64,000 nt of DNA from Bradyrhizobium zhanjiangense (GCF_004114935.1 NZ_CP022221.1:4981001-5045000), one strand, 5' to 3'; counted from the stretch's first letter, positions 33,431 through 45,535 are shown. Notes: generated by a model from the sequence alone, not told the origin. Made by a program: numbers and translations.

Positions 33431-34471
33431 ATGACCGGGCCGGCGAGTGACGGCAGCCTGGATTTCGACCTTCACAGGCTCGAAGCCTATTTGAAGGATT
33501 GGCTGGGCGCAAGCGAAGCGACACGCGTGACGCGAACCAGTGGGGGAATGTCGAACCCCACCTATTTCGTGACGCGCGGCGATTGGCGTGCGGTCCTGCG
33601 CAAGCAGCCGAACAATGTGCTGATGCCGTCGGCCCATGCCATTGATCGCGAATATCGCGTGTTGACGGCGCTTCAGGAGAATGCCGCGCCGACGCCGAAA
33701 CCGTATCGCTACTGTGAGGATCGTGACGTCCTCGGGACGCCCTTCTATCTCATGGAATGGCTGGAGGGACGCGTGGTCCACGACTACGCGTTACCCGGTT
33801 TCACGCGCGACGAGCGATTTGCATGCTATCGCTCAATGTGTGCCGCGCTGGCCGCGATCCACAAGCTCGACTTCCGGGCAGTCGGGCTCGCCGACTTCGG
33901 CAAGCCCGGAAACTATTTCGCTCGCCAGCTCAGCCGCTGGTCGAAGCTGTGGATCGAGTACCGCCGCGGCGACGACGATAACCCGGCACTCGACAGGATG
34001 GTGCGCTGGCTCTCCGAGCGTGTGCCGGAAAGCGAAGGCCTGGCGCTGTGCCACGGCGATTTCCGCATGGGAAATCTGGTGTTTCATCCGACCGAGCCAC
34101 ATGTGGTCGGCGTCCTGGATTGGGAATTGTCGACCCTGGGCCATCCGCTTGTCGATCTCGCCTTCAACAGCCAGGCGTGGCGCATGGCGCCGGACGAGAA
34201 CGGCGGACTGCTCGGCCTGCCGCTCGACGACATGGGCATCCCGCGCGAGCGGGATTACCTCGAACTTTATTACCAGCTGTCTGGTGCGACCGAGCGCCTG
34301 ACGGTCTTTCACCAGGTCTTTGCGATGTTCCGCGGTGCGGTCGGAAGTGCCGGCGTGGCGGCACGCGGCGATCTCGGCAACAACGTCCTGCCCGATGCCG
34401 GCAATGTGGGACGACGGCTCGCCCGCGCTTACGCGACGCGGGGGATGGCCCTGATCGAGAGCGAGTCATGA
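33431..34471 (+). CDS. Phosphotransferase-family protein paired with acyl-CoA dehydrogenase
   Basis: The 346-residue APH-fold kinase has the nucleotide-binding GGMSNPTY (38-45), the catalytic loop CHGDFRMGN (207-215) and the metal-binding LDWE (229-232). It is like the N-terminal domain of ACAD10/11 and LvaA, which phosphorylates 4-hydroxyvaleryl-CoA during levulinate breakdown. Five bases separate it from the dehydrogenase upstream and it overlaps the nitroreductase by ATGA. It probably phosphorylates a hydroxyacyl-CoA. It has no obvious LvaB-like partner nearby. Confidence 0.8.
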   Translation: MTGPASDGSLDFDLHRLEAYLKDWLGASEATRVTRTSGGMSNPTYFVTRGDWRAVLRKQPNNVLMPSAHAIDREYRVLTALQENAAPTPKPYRYCEDRDVLGTPFYLMEWLEGRVVHDYALPGFTRDERFACYRSMCAALAAIHKLDFRAVGLADFGKPGNYFARQLSRWSKLWIEYRRGDDDNPALDRMVRWLSERVPESEGLALCHGDFRMGNLVFHPTEPHVVGVLDWELSTLGHPLVDLAFNSQAWRMAPDENGGLLGLPLDDMGIPRERDYLELYYQLSGATERLTVFHQVFAMFRGAVGSAGVAARGDLGNNVLPDAGNVGRRLARAYATRGMALIESES

Positions 34472-35153
34472 GCATGCTGGAACGACCGTCGATGAGCGTC
34501 GATGAAGCGATCCGCCGGCGACGTTCCGTGCGCGGCTTCTTATCCCGCGAGGTGCCCGAGGCGATCCTTCGCGAGGTCTTCGCGCTGGCGCAATGGTCGC
34601 CATCGAACTGCAACGTGCAGCCGTGGGTCCCTCACGTGGTGTCGGGAGACAGGCTCAAACGGCTTCGTGACGCGCTCGTTGCGGCGGGAATGCGCGACGA
34701 GCCGATCAAGCCGGATTGGCCGGCCGACGGCAAGTTCACGGGAGTCTATCGCGAACGGCAGGTCGGTGCCGCGCAGGCGCTTTATGGCGCGATGGGTGTG
34801 GCGCGAAGCGACGCGGTCGGGCGCAAGCTGGCCTATGTCCGCAACCACGCCTTCTTCGATGCGCCCACGCCGTCTTCATCTTCATGCCCGAGCCGTTCGA
34901 TACGCGCGAGGCCACTGATATCGGCATGTACGCGCAAACCCTGATGCTCGCGTTCATCGCCCGCGGCATCGCCTCCTGCGCGCAGGGCGCGCTCGGATTG
35001 TTTCCGGACATTGTTCGCGCGCAGCTTGGAATTCCCGGTCATCAAAAACTGCTGTTCGGTATCTCGTTTGGCTATGAGGATATCGACGTCAAGGCCAATG
35101 CGGCGCGCGCCGACCGGGCCCCGATGGATGACGTCGTGCGCTTCCACCGCTGA
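34468..35153 (+). pseudogene. Nitroreductase-family protein, frameshifted
   Basis: The N-terminal half (RRRRSVRGFL...SPSNCNVQPW, the FMN-binding start of nitroreductases) runs in one frame to about 34866, where the FFDAP segment meets HAVFIFMPEPF in another frame. The second half then continues through SCAQGALGLFPDI and FGISFGYED to a stop at 35153. Adding one base at the CCC run 34864-34866 restores a 228-residue protein, and the 686-base span is one short of a multiple of three. Nitroreductases use FMN and NAD(P)H to reduce nitro groups, quinones or enones. It may be a real mutation or a sequence error. The start overlaps the kinase stop. Confidence 0.85.
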
Positions 35154-35179
35154 GAGTTCCCATCAGAGGAGATGTCGTC

Positions 35180-36328
35180 TTGACCGGACCGTTGCATGGC
35201 TTTCGCATCGTCGAGATGGGCGGGATCGGCCCGGCTCCCTTTGCCGGCGCGCTGCTTGGCGATCTCGGTGCGGACGTGCTGCGGATCGATCGCGTTCCTC
35301 GGCCGGGCGTCGAACCGGACCTGCCGGCGCGGTTCGACTTTTACAACCGCAATAAGCGTTCGGTCGCGCTGGATCTCAAGCAGCCGCAAGCCGTCGCAAC
35401 GGTGCTGCAACTCGTCGCGCAGGCCGATGCGCTGACCGAGGGCTTCAGGCCCTCGGTGATGGAACGGCTTGGCCTTGGGCCCGACGCCTGCCATGCCGTG
35501 AACCCGCGTCTGGTCTATGCACGCATGACCGGCTGGGGGCAGCAAGGGCCGATGTCGCAGGAGGCGGGGCATGACATCAATTATCTTGCACTGACCGGCG
35601 CACTGCATTGCCTCGGAGACGCGGACCGCCCGCCGCCGCCCCCGCTCAATCTCGTTGCGGACCTCGGAGGCGGCGCGCTCTATCTCACGGTCGGCCTGCT
35701 TGCCGCGACCATGGAGGCGCGGCAATCGGGCAAAGGACAGACCATCGACGTCGCCATGATCGACGGCGTGACGCATCTGATGTCGGCGTTCCAGGCGTTC
35801 CGCCAGCAGGGCAGCTGGACTGAGCGGCGCGCCGACAATATCGTCGACGGCGGCGCACCCTTCTACGGCAGCTACGCGACCAGGGACGGCAAGTTCATTG
35901 CTGTCGGCGCGATCGAGCCGCATTTTTATGCCAATCTGTTGAACGTGATGGGACTCAGGGCAGGGGAACTGCCCGACCAGAACGACCGCGCATCCTGGCC
36001 GCAGATGCGCCAGCGCTTCGCAGAGATCTTCGCCCGGCGAACGCGCGACGAATGGGTCGCCGCTGCGATGGGGCGCGACGCCTGTCTCGCGCCGGTCTTA
36101 ACCATCGACGAGGCGCCCGCGCATCCGCAGATGCAGGCGCGAAGCGCCTACGCCATGTTCGATGGGGTTCGGCACCCGAGCCCGGCGCCGCGATTCTCGC
36201 GCACACCGTCTGCGCTTCACACACCGCCGCCGCCGCCGGGTCGCGATACCCGGCAGGCGCTCGCGGACTGGGGCGTTTCGCCGGAGCAGATCGCGGTGCT
36301 GGAATCGGCCCGCGCCATCGCGGGATGA
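35180..36328 (+). CDS. Alpha-methylacyl-CoA racemase
   Basis: The 382-residue family III CoA-transferase-fold protein has the racemase residues in place: His131 in GHDINYLALTG, Asp161 in ADLGGGA, and the GAIEPHFY segment carrying the third acidic residue. It starts at TTG 35180 with GAGGAG upstream. It would switch (2R) and (2S) methylacyl-CoA so that dehydrogenases can act, which points to an alpha-methyl-branched substrate. It is the last gene of the operon that begins at 28926. Confidence 0.85.
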   Translation: MTGPLHGFRIVEMGGIGPAPFAGALLGDLGADVLRIDRVPRPGVEPDLPARFDFYNRNKRSVALDLKQPQAVATVLQLVAQADALTEGFRPSVMERLGLGPDACHAVNPRLVYARMTGWGQQGPMSQEAGHDINYLALTGALHCLGDADRPPPPPLNLVADLGGGALYLTVGLLAATMEARQSGKGQTIDVAMIDGVTHLMSAFQAFRQQGSWTERRADNIVDGGAPFYGSYATRDGKFIAVGAIEPHFYANLLNVMGLRAGELPDQNDRASWPQMRQRFAEIFARRTRDEWVAAAMGRDACLAPVLTIDEAPAHPQMQARSAYAMFDGVRHPSPAPRFSRTPSALHTPPPPPGRDTRQALADWGVSPEQIAVLESARAIAG

Positions 36329-37515
36329 CGCGGTGATACAAACGTTTGTCTAGTCCGCCGAGACCGGATCACCCGAGAGTGTCCAGCTGAGGTGGTGGAG
36401 CGGTCTGATGGAATACTCCAGGTGGGGACAAGTCCGAGATCCGGGGAAGTGGAGATAGTGTCGGCGGTTGTGGTTGAGCTTCAGCAGCTCTTGGATACTC
36501 GGAGGAGGTGAGGAAGACGTCAGAGCATACACCGATCGTTGGGAACGATCCCGAAATTATCGGGCGGGGGATTGCATTCGGCTGAGATCAGGGAGGCGGG
36601 CGTCTGGCTGAGAATTCGTCCGGGCTGCTAGGTCAGCTTTGGGTGAGACTGCGACTTGGCGGAGAGGGCCGGGGCCGCTTGTGGCGCAAACCGGACCATC
36701 AATGGCCCGTCCGACTGGCCATTGACGGTATCGGGTGGAAATCGGCGAGAGGCCAAAAGGGCGCCGCTCCGACTTGGTATACGTCTACTGTGTCGATTGA
36801 TCCCGATACTTGCTGAAGGTGCCAATCCTCAGAGCCTTGCAAATTTTCCTGTGAACTCAAGACCGAAAAATTTGGGCGGGTGTACCGTCGGGATTTGACC
36901 GTCAGCTTTGAGAATTTGTGTTTGGAAATCAACGCGGAAACATCTTCATAAATGATTGAGTGGGAGTAGTGCGGCCTGCTGGCATCGCGTAATTTAGCGT
37001 GGGTCTGGTCGAGTTGTTCTCGCTTCGTTGATAGTTCTGACCGAAGTAGTGAGCTTGGCTTATCCCGGTAGCAATCCAGAATCCATTGCGTCTTCACTAA
37101 TGGAGTGTCGTAGCGTGTTCGATCGTACAGAATGGCCGGGGCCACAGCTTAGCTTCGACACCGGCAGGTTTTGGCGCAAAGCGGCTCAAATTTGATTGCC
37201 CAAGCTGTTTGTGGCCGTTGTAGCTGAAATTGGCCCATGATGGATTGGACCGAGACCTTAGGGATTTCACAACCAACGTGAGCAGGTCGGTGGTGCATGT
37301 GCAGGATCGGCATCTTCGAGTGTAGGGGCTCGGCGGTGCTGACGAGCAGTCTCCATCGCTCGAAGTTGAATGATCGAAAGCTGCGGGCTTGGCTACCACT
37401 CTCCCCGCCATTTGCTCGATCTTGTGCGCCAAGCCGCGATTTCATGCGCCTCGGTCCGTTAGTCGTGTCGAATCTCGACGCGAGATCGCGTTGTCAGATT
37501 CCTGGCTGCGGGGCT
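36329..37515. other. 1.2-kb region without a convincing gene
   Basis: Between the racemase stop and the frameshifted pobA, all frames give only short, low-quality peptides, the longest about 148 residues on the minus strand (36699-37145), with no family I recognise. Composition is visibly less GC-rich than the flanks. A perfect 12-bp palindrome lies at its left edge. It is probably decayed coding or inserted DNA at the junction of two gene clusters. Confidence 0.6.
36338..36349. promoter_or_regulatory. Perfect palindrome of unknown role
   Basis: ACAAACGTTTGT, a style of site bound by TetR-family regulators, lies ten bases after the racemase stop. No promoter or regulator gene sits next to it, so its role is unclear. 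Confidence 0.3.
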
Positions 37516-40176
<2,661 letters not shown>

Positions 40177-40324
40177 AACTTCCCTCCTTGTTTGCTTTGC
40201 GTAGATGTGTCGGATCAGGGTGGCGCCCGATCGGCTTTCGAGGACGAGCTTCGCCGTGCCTCCCGAGCAATGCTGAGGGAGGCGACGTCACTTCACTGGA
40301 GATTGAGATCGGGCTCGGGCCTGA

Positions 40325-41776
40325 TCAGAACGGATAGTGTCGTTCGCTTGTCTGAATGGTCATCCAGCGAGTGTCTGTGAACTCCGCGATTCCAGACTTG
40401 CCGCCAAATCGTCCGTACCCGCTGTCCTTGACCCCTCCGAACGGCATCTGAGCCTCGTCATGCACGGTGGGGCCATTGATGTGGCAGATCCCGGATTGAA
40501 TGCGCGAGGCGACGCGCATGCCTCTCGATGTATCCCTGGTGAACACGGCGGACGACAAGCCGTAGGCATTGTCGTTTGCGCAGGCGATCGCTGCGTCCTC
40601 GCCCTTGACCCGAACGATCGGCTTGATCGGTCCGAAGGACTCCTCGCTGTAAATGCGCATAGCGGATGTGACGTGGTCGATCAGCGTGGCCGGCATCAGC
40701 GTGGAATCAGCTTTCCCGCCGCAGAGCAGTTTCGCACCTTTCGCGAGTGCGTCATCGATGAGGTCGTTGCAACGCTTGACGGTGGTCATGTCGACGACGG
40801 AGCCGAGAACGACGGGGCCCTTTCGCGGATCGCCAAGCGGCAGCCTGGACGCCTTGTCGGCGAGACGGCGCACAAACTCGTCTGCGATAGCCTCATCAAC
40901 GATGATCCGCTCGGTCGACATGCAGATCTGTCCCGAATTCGCAAAGGCACCAAACGCCGCTGCGTTCACGGCGGCGTCGATGTCGGCATCATCAAGAACA
41001 ACGAGCGGCGCCTTGCCTCCGAGTTCGAGGACCGCTGGCTTGAGGTACTTCGCGCACGTCGCGGCGATGATCTTTCCGACGCGGGTCGATCCCGTGAAAT
41101 TGACCCGGCGCACGGCGGGATGCGCGATCATCGCTTCGACGACAGGTCCTGCGTCCGACGGAGCGTTGGTGACGTAGTTGACGACGCTCTTGGGAAAGCC
41201 GGCTTCCTTGAACGCCTCGACGATCAGCCCGTGGGTTGCGGGGCACAGCTCGGACCCCCTCAGAACGACGGCGTTTCCGCAAGCCAGCGGAAGCGCGATC
41301 GCTCGCACGCCGAGGATCACAGGCGCATTCCAGGGCGCCATGCCCAGGACCACCCCGGCGGGTTGCCGCACCGCCATCGCGAAGCTGCCGGGCACATCGG
41401 AGGGAATGATCTCGCCGCTGATCTGCGTCGTCATCGCCGCGGCTTCGAGCAGCATGCCGGCCGCGAGATGGACGTTGAACCCAGCCCAGATCCCCGAGCC
41501 GCCAGTCTCTGCAGCGATGGACGCGGCAAATGCTGGGGCCTTGGCTTCCAGCGCGTGCGCTGCCTTGATCAGAAGGGCACGGCGCTCCGAGGGACCTGTG
41601 GCAGACCAGCTCGGGAAGGCTGCTGCGGCGGCTTCCACGGCTGCAACCGCATCGGGCGCTGTGGCTGCCGGTGCTCGCGTTGCAATCTGGCCATCGAGCG
41701 GATTGAGCCGCTCGAAGGTGGCGTTACCGGTGGCCGGTCGTTGCTCGCCGCCGATCAACATCGAAATCGTGTTCAT
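40325..41776 (-). CDS. NAD(P)-dependent benzaldehyde-type aldehyde dehydrogenase
   Basis: The 483-residue aldehyde dehydrogenase has catalytic Glu251 in LELGGKAPL, catalytic Cys285 in NSGQICMS and the nucleotide-binding FTGSTRVGK (227-235). The PWNAPVILGVRAIALPLACGN and GPTVHDEAQMPFGG segments are like vanillin and salicylaldehyde dehydrogenases. Next to benzoylformate decarboxylase, oxidation of benzaldehyde or 4-hydroxybenzaldehyde to the acid is the likely role. The gene lies 20 bases downstream of the decarboxylase. Confidence 0.85.
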   Translation of the reverse strand: MNTISMLIGGEQRPATGNATFERLNPLDGQIATRAPAATAPDAVAAVEAAAAAFPSWSATGPSERRALLIKAAHALEAKAPAFAASIAAETGGSGIWAGFNVHLAAGMLLEAAAMTTQISGEIIPSDVPGSFAMAVRQPAGVVLGMAPWNAPVILGVRAIALPLACGNAVVLRGSELCPATHGLIVEAFKEAGFPKSVVNYVTNAPSDAGPVVEAMIAHPAVRRVNFTGSTRVGKIIAATCAKYLKPAVLELGGKAPLVVLDDADIDAAVNAAAFGAFANSGQICMSTERIIVDEAIADEFVRRLADKASRLPLGDPRKGPVVLGSVVDMTTVKRCNDLIDDALAKGAKLLCGGKADSTLMPATLIDHVTSAMRIYSEESFGPIKPIVRVKGEDAAIACANDNAYGLSSAVFTRDTSRGMRVASRIQSGICHINGPTVHDEAQMPFGGVKDSGYGRFGGKSGIAEFTDTRWMTIQTSERHYPF

Positions 41777-41796
41777 ATCTGCTCCCTCGTTCTGTT

Positions 41797-43425
41797 CTAT
41801 TTCTGCAGGTCTCTGTCCTCGACCTCGACTTCGATCAGTGTTGGTCGCTCGGACGAAAATGCCTTGGCCAAAGCGTCGTGGAGGCCCTTGGCGTTCCCGA
41901 CATGGACTGCAGAGCAGCCCAGGCCTCTCGCAATCGAGACGAAGTCGAGTCCGGGAAGGTCGGTGCCCTGGACGTGCTCTTGCGAACTGAAGCCGAACAC
42001 GGGTGCGAAGTCCTGTAGCGCGGCGTAGCGCCCGTTCTTGAGAATAACGAAGGTTACGGGCAGACTAAGTTGTGCGGCGCTCCAGATTGCCTGGATCGAG
42101 TAGAGGCTTGAGCCATCACCCACCAGGGCAATCACACGGCGGCCGGGCTTTCCGAGGGCCACGCCGACGGCCGCCGGCATGCCGTAACCGAGGCCGCCGC
42201 TGTCCATCGTGTAGAAGGCTTCGCTCTGCGTGATGGGCAAGTGCGCCTGCATCACAGGCCTGGCGCCCGGCGCTTCCTCGACGATGATCCCAGCGGTGGG
42301 CTTCACGTCCGCAATGGTTTGCATCACGAAGGCCGTTGAGAGCGGCTCCGTCGGCTCCACTCGCCGCGCGATGGCGCGAGCAGGAGGAGTGGCGCGCGTC
42401 GGTGGCCCGGCACGTGCAAGAAGATCCAGGACGCCGAGCCGCACGCTGCCGATCGCAGCCATTCCCTCCGGAGTCCATGCGGCGGTCTGGGGATCGTCGG
42501 TCAACTGGAAGAGCTCGGCTCCATCTGGCAGATGTGGACCGAACCCCTCGACATGATACGAGAACGCCGGCGCGCCGATCGCGAAGACGAGATCGTGCCC
42601 CTGAAGAAGGTGGACGATCTTCTCACGGATCGCCGGCAGAAACCCGGCGAATAGTCGGTGGTCCTCGGCGAAGCTGCAGCGGCCGGACATCGGCGCAGTG
42701 AAGACTCGCGCATTGTGCGCTTCGGCGAGCCGCCGAACTTCGTTGAAGGCTCCGTCGCGATCAACGGCCGCTCCGACGACGAAGGCCGGCCGCTTCGAAC
42801 GATCGAGGGCGCTTCCGATCTGGTCGAGAATGGCTGGATCGGGGCGGACCTGCTGGCTGACCATGCGTGTTGGCAAATACTCGGCGGGCCGATCCCAATC
42901 GTCCACGGGCACCGAGACCAGGACGGGACCGCAAGGTTGCGTCATCGCGATGTAGTAGGCGCGCGCGATGGCATGCGGCACGTCCTCGGCACGTGCCGGT
43001 TCGATGCTCCATTTCACATAGGGCTTCGGAAGCTCGGTGGCCTCGCGGGAGGCGAGAAACGGATCGAAAGGCAGGATGGAACGCGCCTGCTGGCCGGCCG
43101 TGATGACGAGAGGCGTCCGGTTCTTGAACGCGGTGAAGATGTTTCCCATGGCGTTGCCGACGCCGGCCGCCGAATGCAGGTTGACGAAGGCGGCGTTGCG
43201 TGTCGCCTGCGCAAATCCGTCGGCCATGCCGACGACGACGGCCTCCTGGAGTCCGAGAACGTAGCGGAAATCGTCGGGGAAGTGCCGGAACAACGGCAAT
43301 TCCGTCGATCCTGGGTTGGCGAAGACAGACGTCATGTTGAGACGACGCAGCAGATCGACGACGGCATCGCGCACCGTCGGCGCAGTCACGCATCGTTGCT
43401 CGAACGTATCCGTCCCAGTGGCCAT
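41797..43425 (-). CDS. mdlC: Benzoylformate decarboxylase
   Basis: The 542-residue ThDP enzyme matches Pseudomonas putida MdlC: Ser40 in NPGSTELP, Glu61, His84 in NLHSAAGVGNAMG, and the GAPAFSYH histidine (about 295) correspond to its active-site Ser26, Glu47, His70 and His281 with a constant offset of 14. The ThDP motif GDGSSLYSIQAIW is intact. It converts benzoylformate to benzaldehyde and CO2. Starts at 43437 (ATG) and 43461 (GTG) are alternatives; 43425 has GGGA close upstream. With pobA downstream, the 4-hydroxy form is a likely substrate. Confidence 0.87.
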   Translation of the reverse strand: MATGTDTFEQRCVTAPTVRDAVVDLLRRLNMTSVFANPGSTELPLFRHFPDDFRYVLGLQEAVVVGMADGFAQATRNAAFVNLHSAAGVGNAMGNIFTAFKNRTPLVITAGQQARSILPFDPFLASREATELPKPYVKWSIEPARAEDVPHAIARAYYIAMTQPCGPVLVSVPVDDWDRPAEYLPTRMVSQQVRPDPAILDQIGSALDRSKRPAFVVGAAVDRDGAFNEVRRLAEAHNARVFTAPMSGRCSFAEDHRLFAGFLPAIREKIVHLLQGHDLVFAIGAPAFSYHVEGFGPHLPDGAELFQLTDDPQTAAWTPEGMAAIGSVRLGVLDLLARAGPPTRATPPARAIARRVEPTEPLSTAFVMQTIADVKPTAGIIVEEAPGARPVMQAHLPITQSEAFYTMDSGGLGYGMPAAVGVALGKPGRRVIALVGDGSSLYSIQAIWSAAQLSLPVTFVILKNGRYAALQDFAPVFGFSSQEHVQGTDLPGLDFVSIARGLGCSAVHVGNAKGLHDALAKAFSSERPTLIEVEVEDRDLQK

Positions 43426-43521
43426 GTCTGTTCCCATCCCGGTTTTTTGTCGTTCGGACACTAGGGGAGGGCGGCCGTTGCAAAGAATTGAAAAAAAGGG
43501 AAAAAGCCATTACGTTTGGTT

Positions 43522-44439
43522 ATGGCCCTGAGCATCGAACAGCTGACGACCTTCACCACGATCGTCAAGGCGGGGAGCCTTGGCAGGGCGGCTGCCCTGT
43601 TGAACATGACACAGCCCGCGCTGAGCCGGGCGATCAAGCGCCTGGAGCAGCAACTCGGCGCCGAACTGTTCGAGCGCCACTCCAAGGGCATGCAATTGAC
43701 CGATATTGGAAGGGCATTCTTGCCGCATGCGACTTCGCTGCATGTCGAGGCCACGCAGGCGCTCGAGGAAATTCAGGCGTTACGTGGCGCGGCGAAGGGG
43801 ACCGTGCGGGTCGGCGCGGTGGCGAGCATCGCGAGTTCGATCCTGCCGCCCGCGATCGAGCGTACCTTGACCAAATGGCCCGGTCTTCATTTCGAAGTCT
43901 TTGAAGGTGTCTGGGACTTGTTGGCGGCGAGTTTGTCGAAGCACGAGATCGATCTGGCCCTGGGCGCGGAAGCGCCGGACACGGACGAAATCGTGGCAAT
44001 TCGTGATTGCTGCTGGGAGGACACGAGCCACGTGATCGTTTCGTCCGCGCACCCTCTCAGGCGTCGTCGAAAGTTGACGCTCGCCGATACCCTTCACGAG
44101 AAATGGACGATCCCGCCGCCCGGCACCGGACCGCATCAGCACCTCGAGAGTGTGTTCGCCGAGCAAGGCCTCGGCATGCCCGACGTGATCGTCAGAACGC
44201 GTTCGATCACGGTGCTCAAGAGCCTTGTCGTCGATTCCGGGTTTCTGAGCTGGATGGCCGAGCCGATGTTCGAGCCGGAGCGGCGTGCCGGTCTCATTGC
44301 TCCGCTTTCGATCGCCGGGGTCGATGGGAGGCGAAGGCTGGTGGCGTTTCGGCGCCGGCGGGGTCTTCTGGCCGTTCCGGCCGTGAAGCTGCTGGACGAG
44401 TTGAGGCGGCTGACGTCGGCGGGAAGTCGCAAGCGCTGA
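43522..44439 (+). CDS. LysR-family transcriptional regulator
   Basis: The 305-residue LysR protein has an N-terminal helix-turn-helix (LTTFTTIVKAGSLGRAAALL, then TQPALSRAIKRLEQQLGAELFERH, residues 8-57) and a periplasmic-binding-like effector domain. The ATG at 43522 is preferred over a TTG at 43516, although no strong ribosome site is visible. It is divergent from mdlC with 96 bases between, the usual layout for a LysR activator and its target, so it probably activates the mdlC-aldH-transporter-pobA operon in response to an aromatic acid. Confidence 0.85.
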   Translation: MALSIEQLTTFTTIVKAGSLGRAAALLNMTQPALSRAIKRLEQQLGAELFERHSKGMQLTDIGRAFLPHATSLHVEATQALEEIQALRGAAKGTVRVGAVASIASSILPPAIERTLTKWPGLHFEVFEGVWDLLAASLSKHEIDLALGAEAPDTDEIVAIRDCCWEDTSHVIVSSAHPLRRRRKLTLADTLHEKWTIPPPGTGPHQHLESVFAEQGLGMPDVIVRTRSITVLKSLVVDSGFLSWMAEPMFEPERRAGLIAPLSIAGVDGRRRLVAFRRRRGLLAVPAVKLLDELRRLTSAGSRKR

Positions 44440-44476
44440 TCGGAAATCCCGCCACTCTCGTCCGGTCACCAATTGC

Positions 44477-44716
44477 TTAACATGGCGCCGATTTGACACG
44501 CGCGATCGCTGGTAGCGTGAAGCAAAACCGCGCGCCGCCCAAAGACGAATTGTGTTCGGCGCAGATGCGGTCTCCATGTGCCTCAACGATGGATCTGGAG
44601 ATGATCAAACCCATGCCCATTCCAGTCTTCTTCGTCGTAAGCATACGTTCAAAGCGATAGCCGGGCGCGCCATTTGGCAATTCGGAGGCGAGGGCTCCCG
44701 TGGACAGCCGCACCAT
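44477..44716 (-). pseudogene. C-terminal remnant of a sensor histidine kinase
   Basis: About 55 residues match the end of a HATPase domain: TTKKTGMGMGLIISRSIVEAHG resembles the F/G2 boxes of FixL-like kinases, followed by GGARFCFTLP. No ATP-binding N box or histidine region precedes it, so it is a relic. It lies in the 342-base gap between the LysR and GntR genes; nothing else was recognised in that gap. Confidence 0.7.
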
Positions 44717-44781
44717 TTTGCCTCGCCGGGGTCTCTTGCTAAGATGAGCATTCGGCAGATCGGCGAAGAGGGGCGGTTCGG

Positions 44782-45483
44782 TTGATATCCAAGAGGGGCG
44801 ATAAGACCAATTTCGAGAACTCGATACGCGCGGTCGAGCGGGAGACGCTGAATGACCGGGTCTACCGCGAGCTACGGACGATGATCATGTCGGGCGGCTT
44901 CGTTCCTGGAGCCGAGATGAAGCTTCGGACCTTGGCGCAAAGCCTGCACGTCAGCCTCATGCCGGTTCGCGATGCCATCGGCCGCTTGGTGGTCGAGCGC
45001 GCGCTGAAGATGCTGCCCAATCACAGGGTGATCGTGCCCGAAATAACGATCGACGAATTCCTGGAGATCCGCCGCGTGCGCATTCTCTTGGAAGGCGAGG
45101 CAGCCGCGCTCGCCTGCGCGCACATCGGCACCGGTGGCATTGCCGAGCTCAGGCGACTCCATGAGAAGATCAAGTCGCTGGGCACGAACAAGCAGCGGCA
45201 GTTTTGGGCGCTTAATCAGGAATTCCACTTCACCATCTATGAAGCGGCCAAGAGCCCGTTGTTGCTCTCGATGATCGAGTCGCTCTGGCTTCAAATCGGT
45301 CCTGTATTCAACCAAATCCCGATCAATCTCACATCGGAAGGTGCCCGAGGGCATCACCGCATCATCACGGCCCTGAGCTCCGGCGATCCCAAAGCGGCGC
45401 GGGCCGCGCTCACCGAGGATCTCATGAAGGGTGGAGATCGCGTCATCGCTACCCTCATTCGGGACAAGCAGCCCGCGGGCTGA
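44782..45483 (+). CDS. GntR-family (FCD) transcriptional regulator
   Basis: The 233-residue regulator has a GntR winged helix (LNDRVYRELRTMIMSGGFVPG, LRTLAQSLHVSLMPVRDAIGRL, residues about 23-72) and an all-helical FCD effector domain with the metal-binding style of FHFTIYEAA. It starts at TTG 44782 with GAGGGG upstream. FCD regulators usually repress nearby catabolic genes until a carboxylic acid binds. A palindrome of the expected TTGT-N-ACAA type lies before the next gene. A strong hairpin follows its stop. Confidence 0.85.
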   Translation: MISKRGDKTNFENSIRAVERETLNDRVYRELRTMIMSGGFVPGAEMKLRTLAQSLHVSLMPVRDAIGRLVVERALKMLPNHRVIVPEITIDEFLEIRRVRILLEGEAAALACAHIGTGGIAELRRLHEKIKSLGTNKQRQFWALNQEFHFTIYEAAKSPLLLSMIESLWLQIGPVFNQIPINLTSEGARGHHRIITALSSGDPKAARAALTEDLMKGGDRVIATLIRDKQPAG

Positions 45484-45508
45484 AAGCTCTGATCTCACTT
45501 TGCAGCGA

Positions 45509-45535
45509 GTTCCGGCGTTCATTGAACGCCGGAAC
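45509..45535 (+). terminator. Perfect inverted repeat after the GntR gene
   Basis: A 13-bp perfect stem (45509-45521 with 45523-45535) around one central base lies 25 bases after the regulator stop. There is no T tract. It may be a terminator or a regulator binding site. Confidence 0.5.

Noticed and set aside
36390..36480. Possible structured RNA or tRNA-like stretch
   Set aside because: No consistent cloverleaf or T-loop could be drawn by eye.
36699..37145. Minus-strand frame of 148 codons in the junction region
   Set aside because: No recognisable domain, no good ribosome site, and composition like the surrounding non-coding stretch; kept only as part of the region description.
40337..42028. 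Plus-strand open frame of 563 codons opposite the aldehyde dehydrogenase
   Set aside because: Antisense of a gene with intact catalytic motifs; the translation has no domain and crosses the 5' end into the decarboxylase gene.
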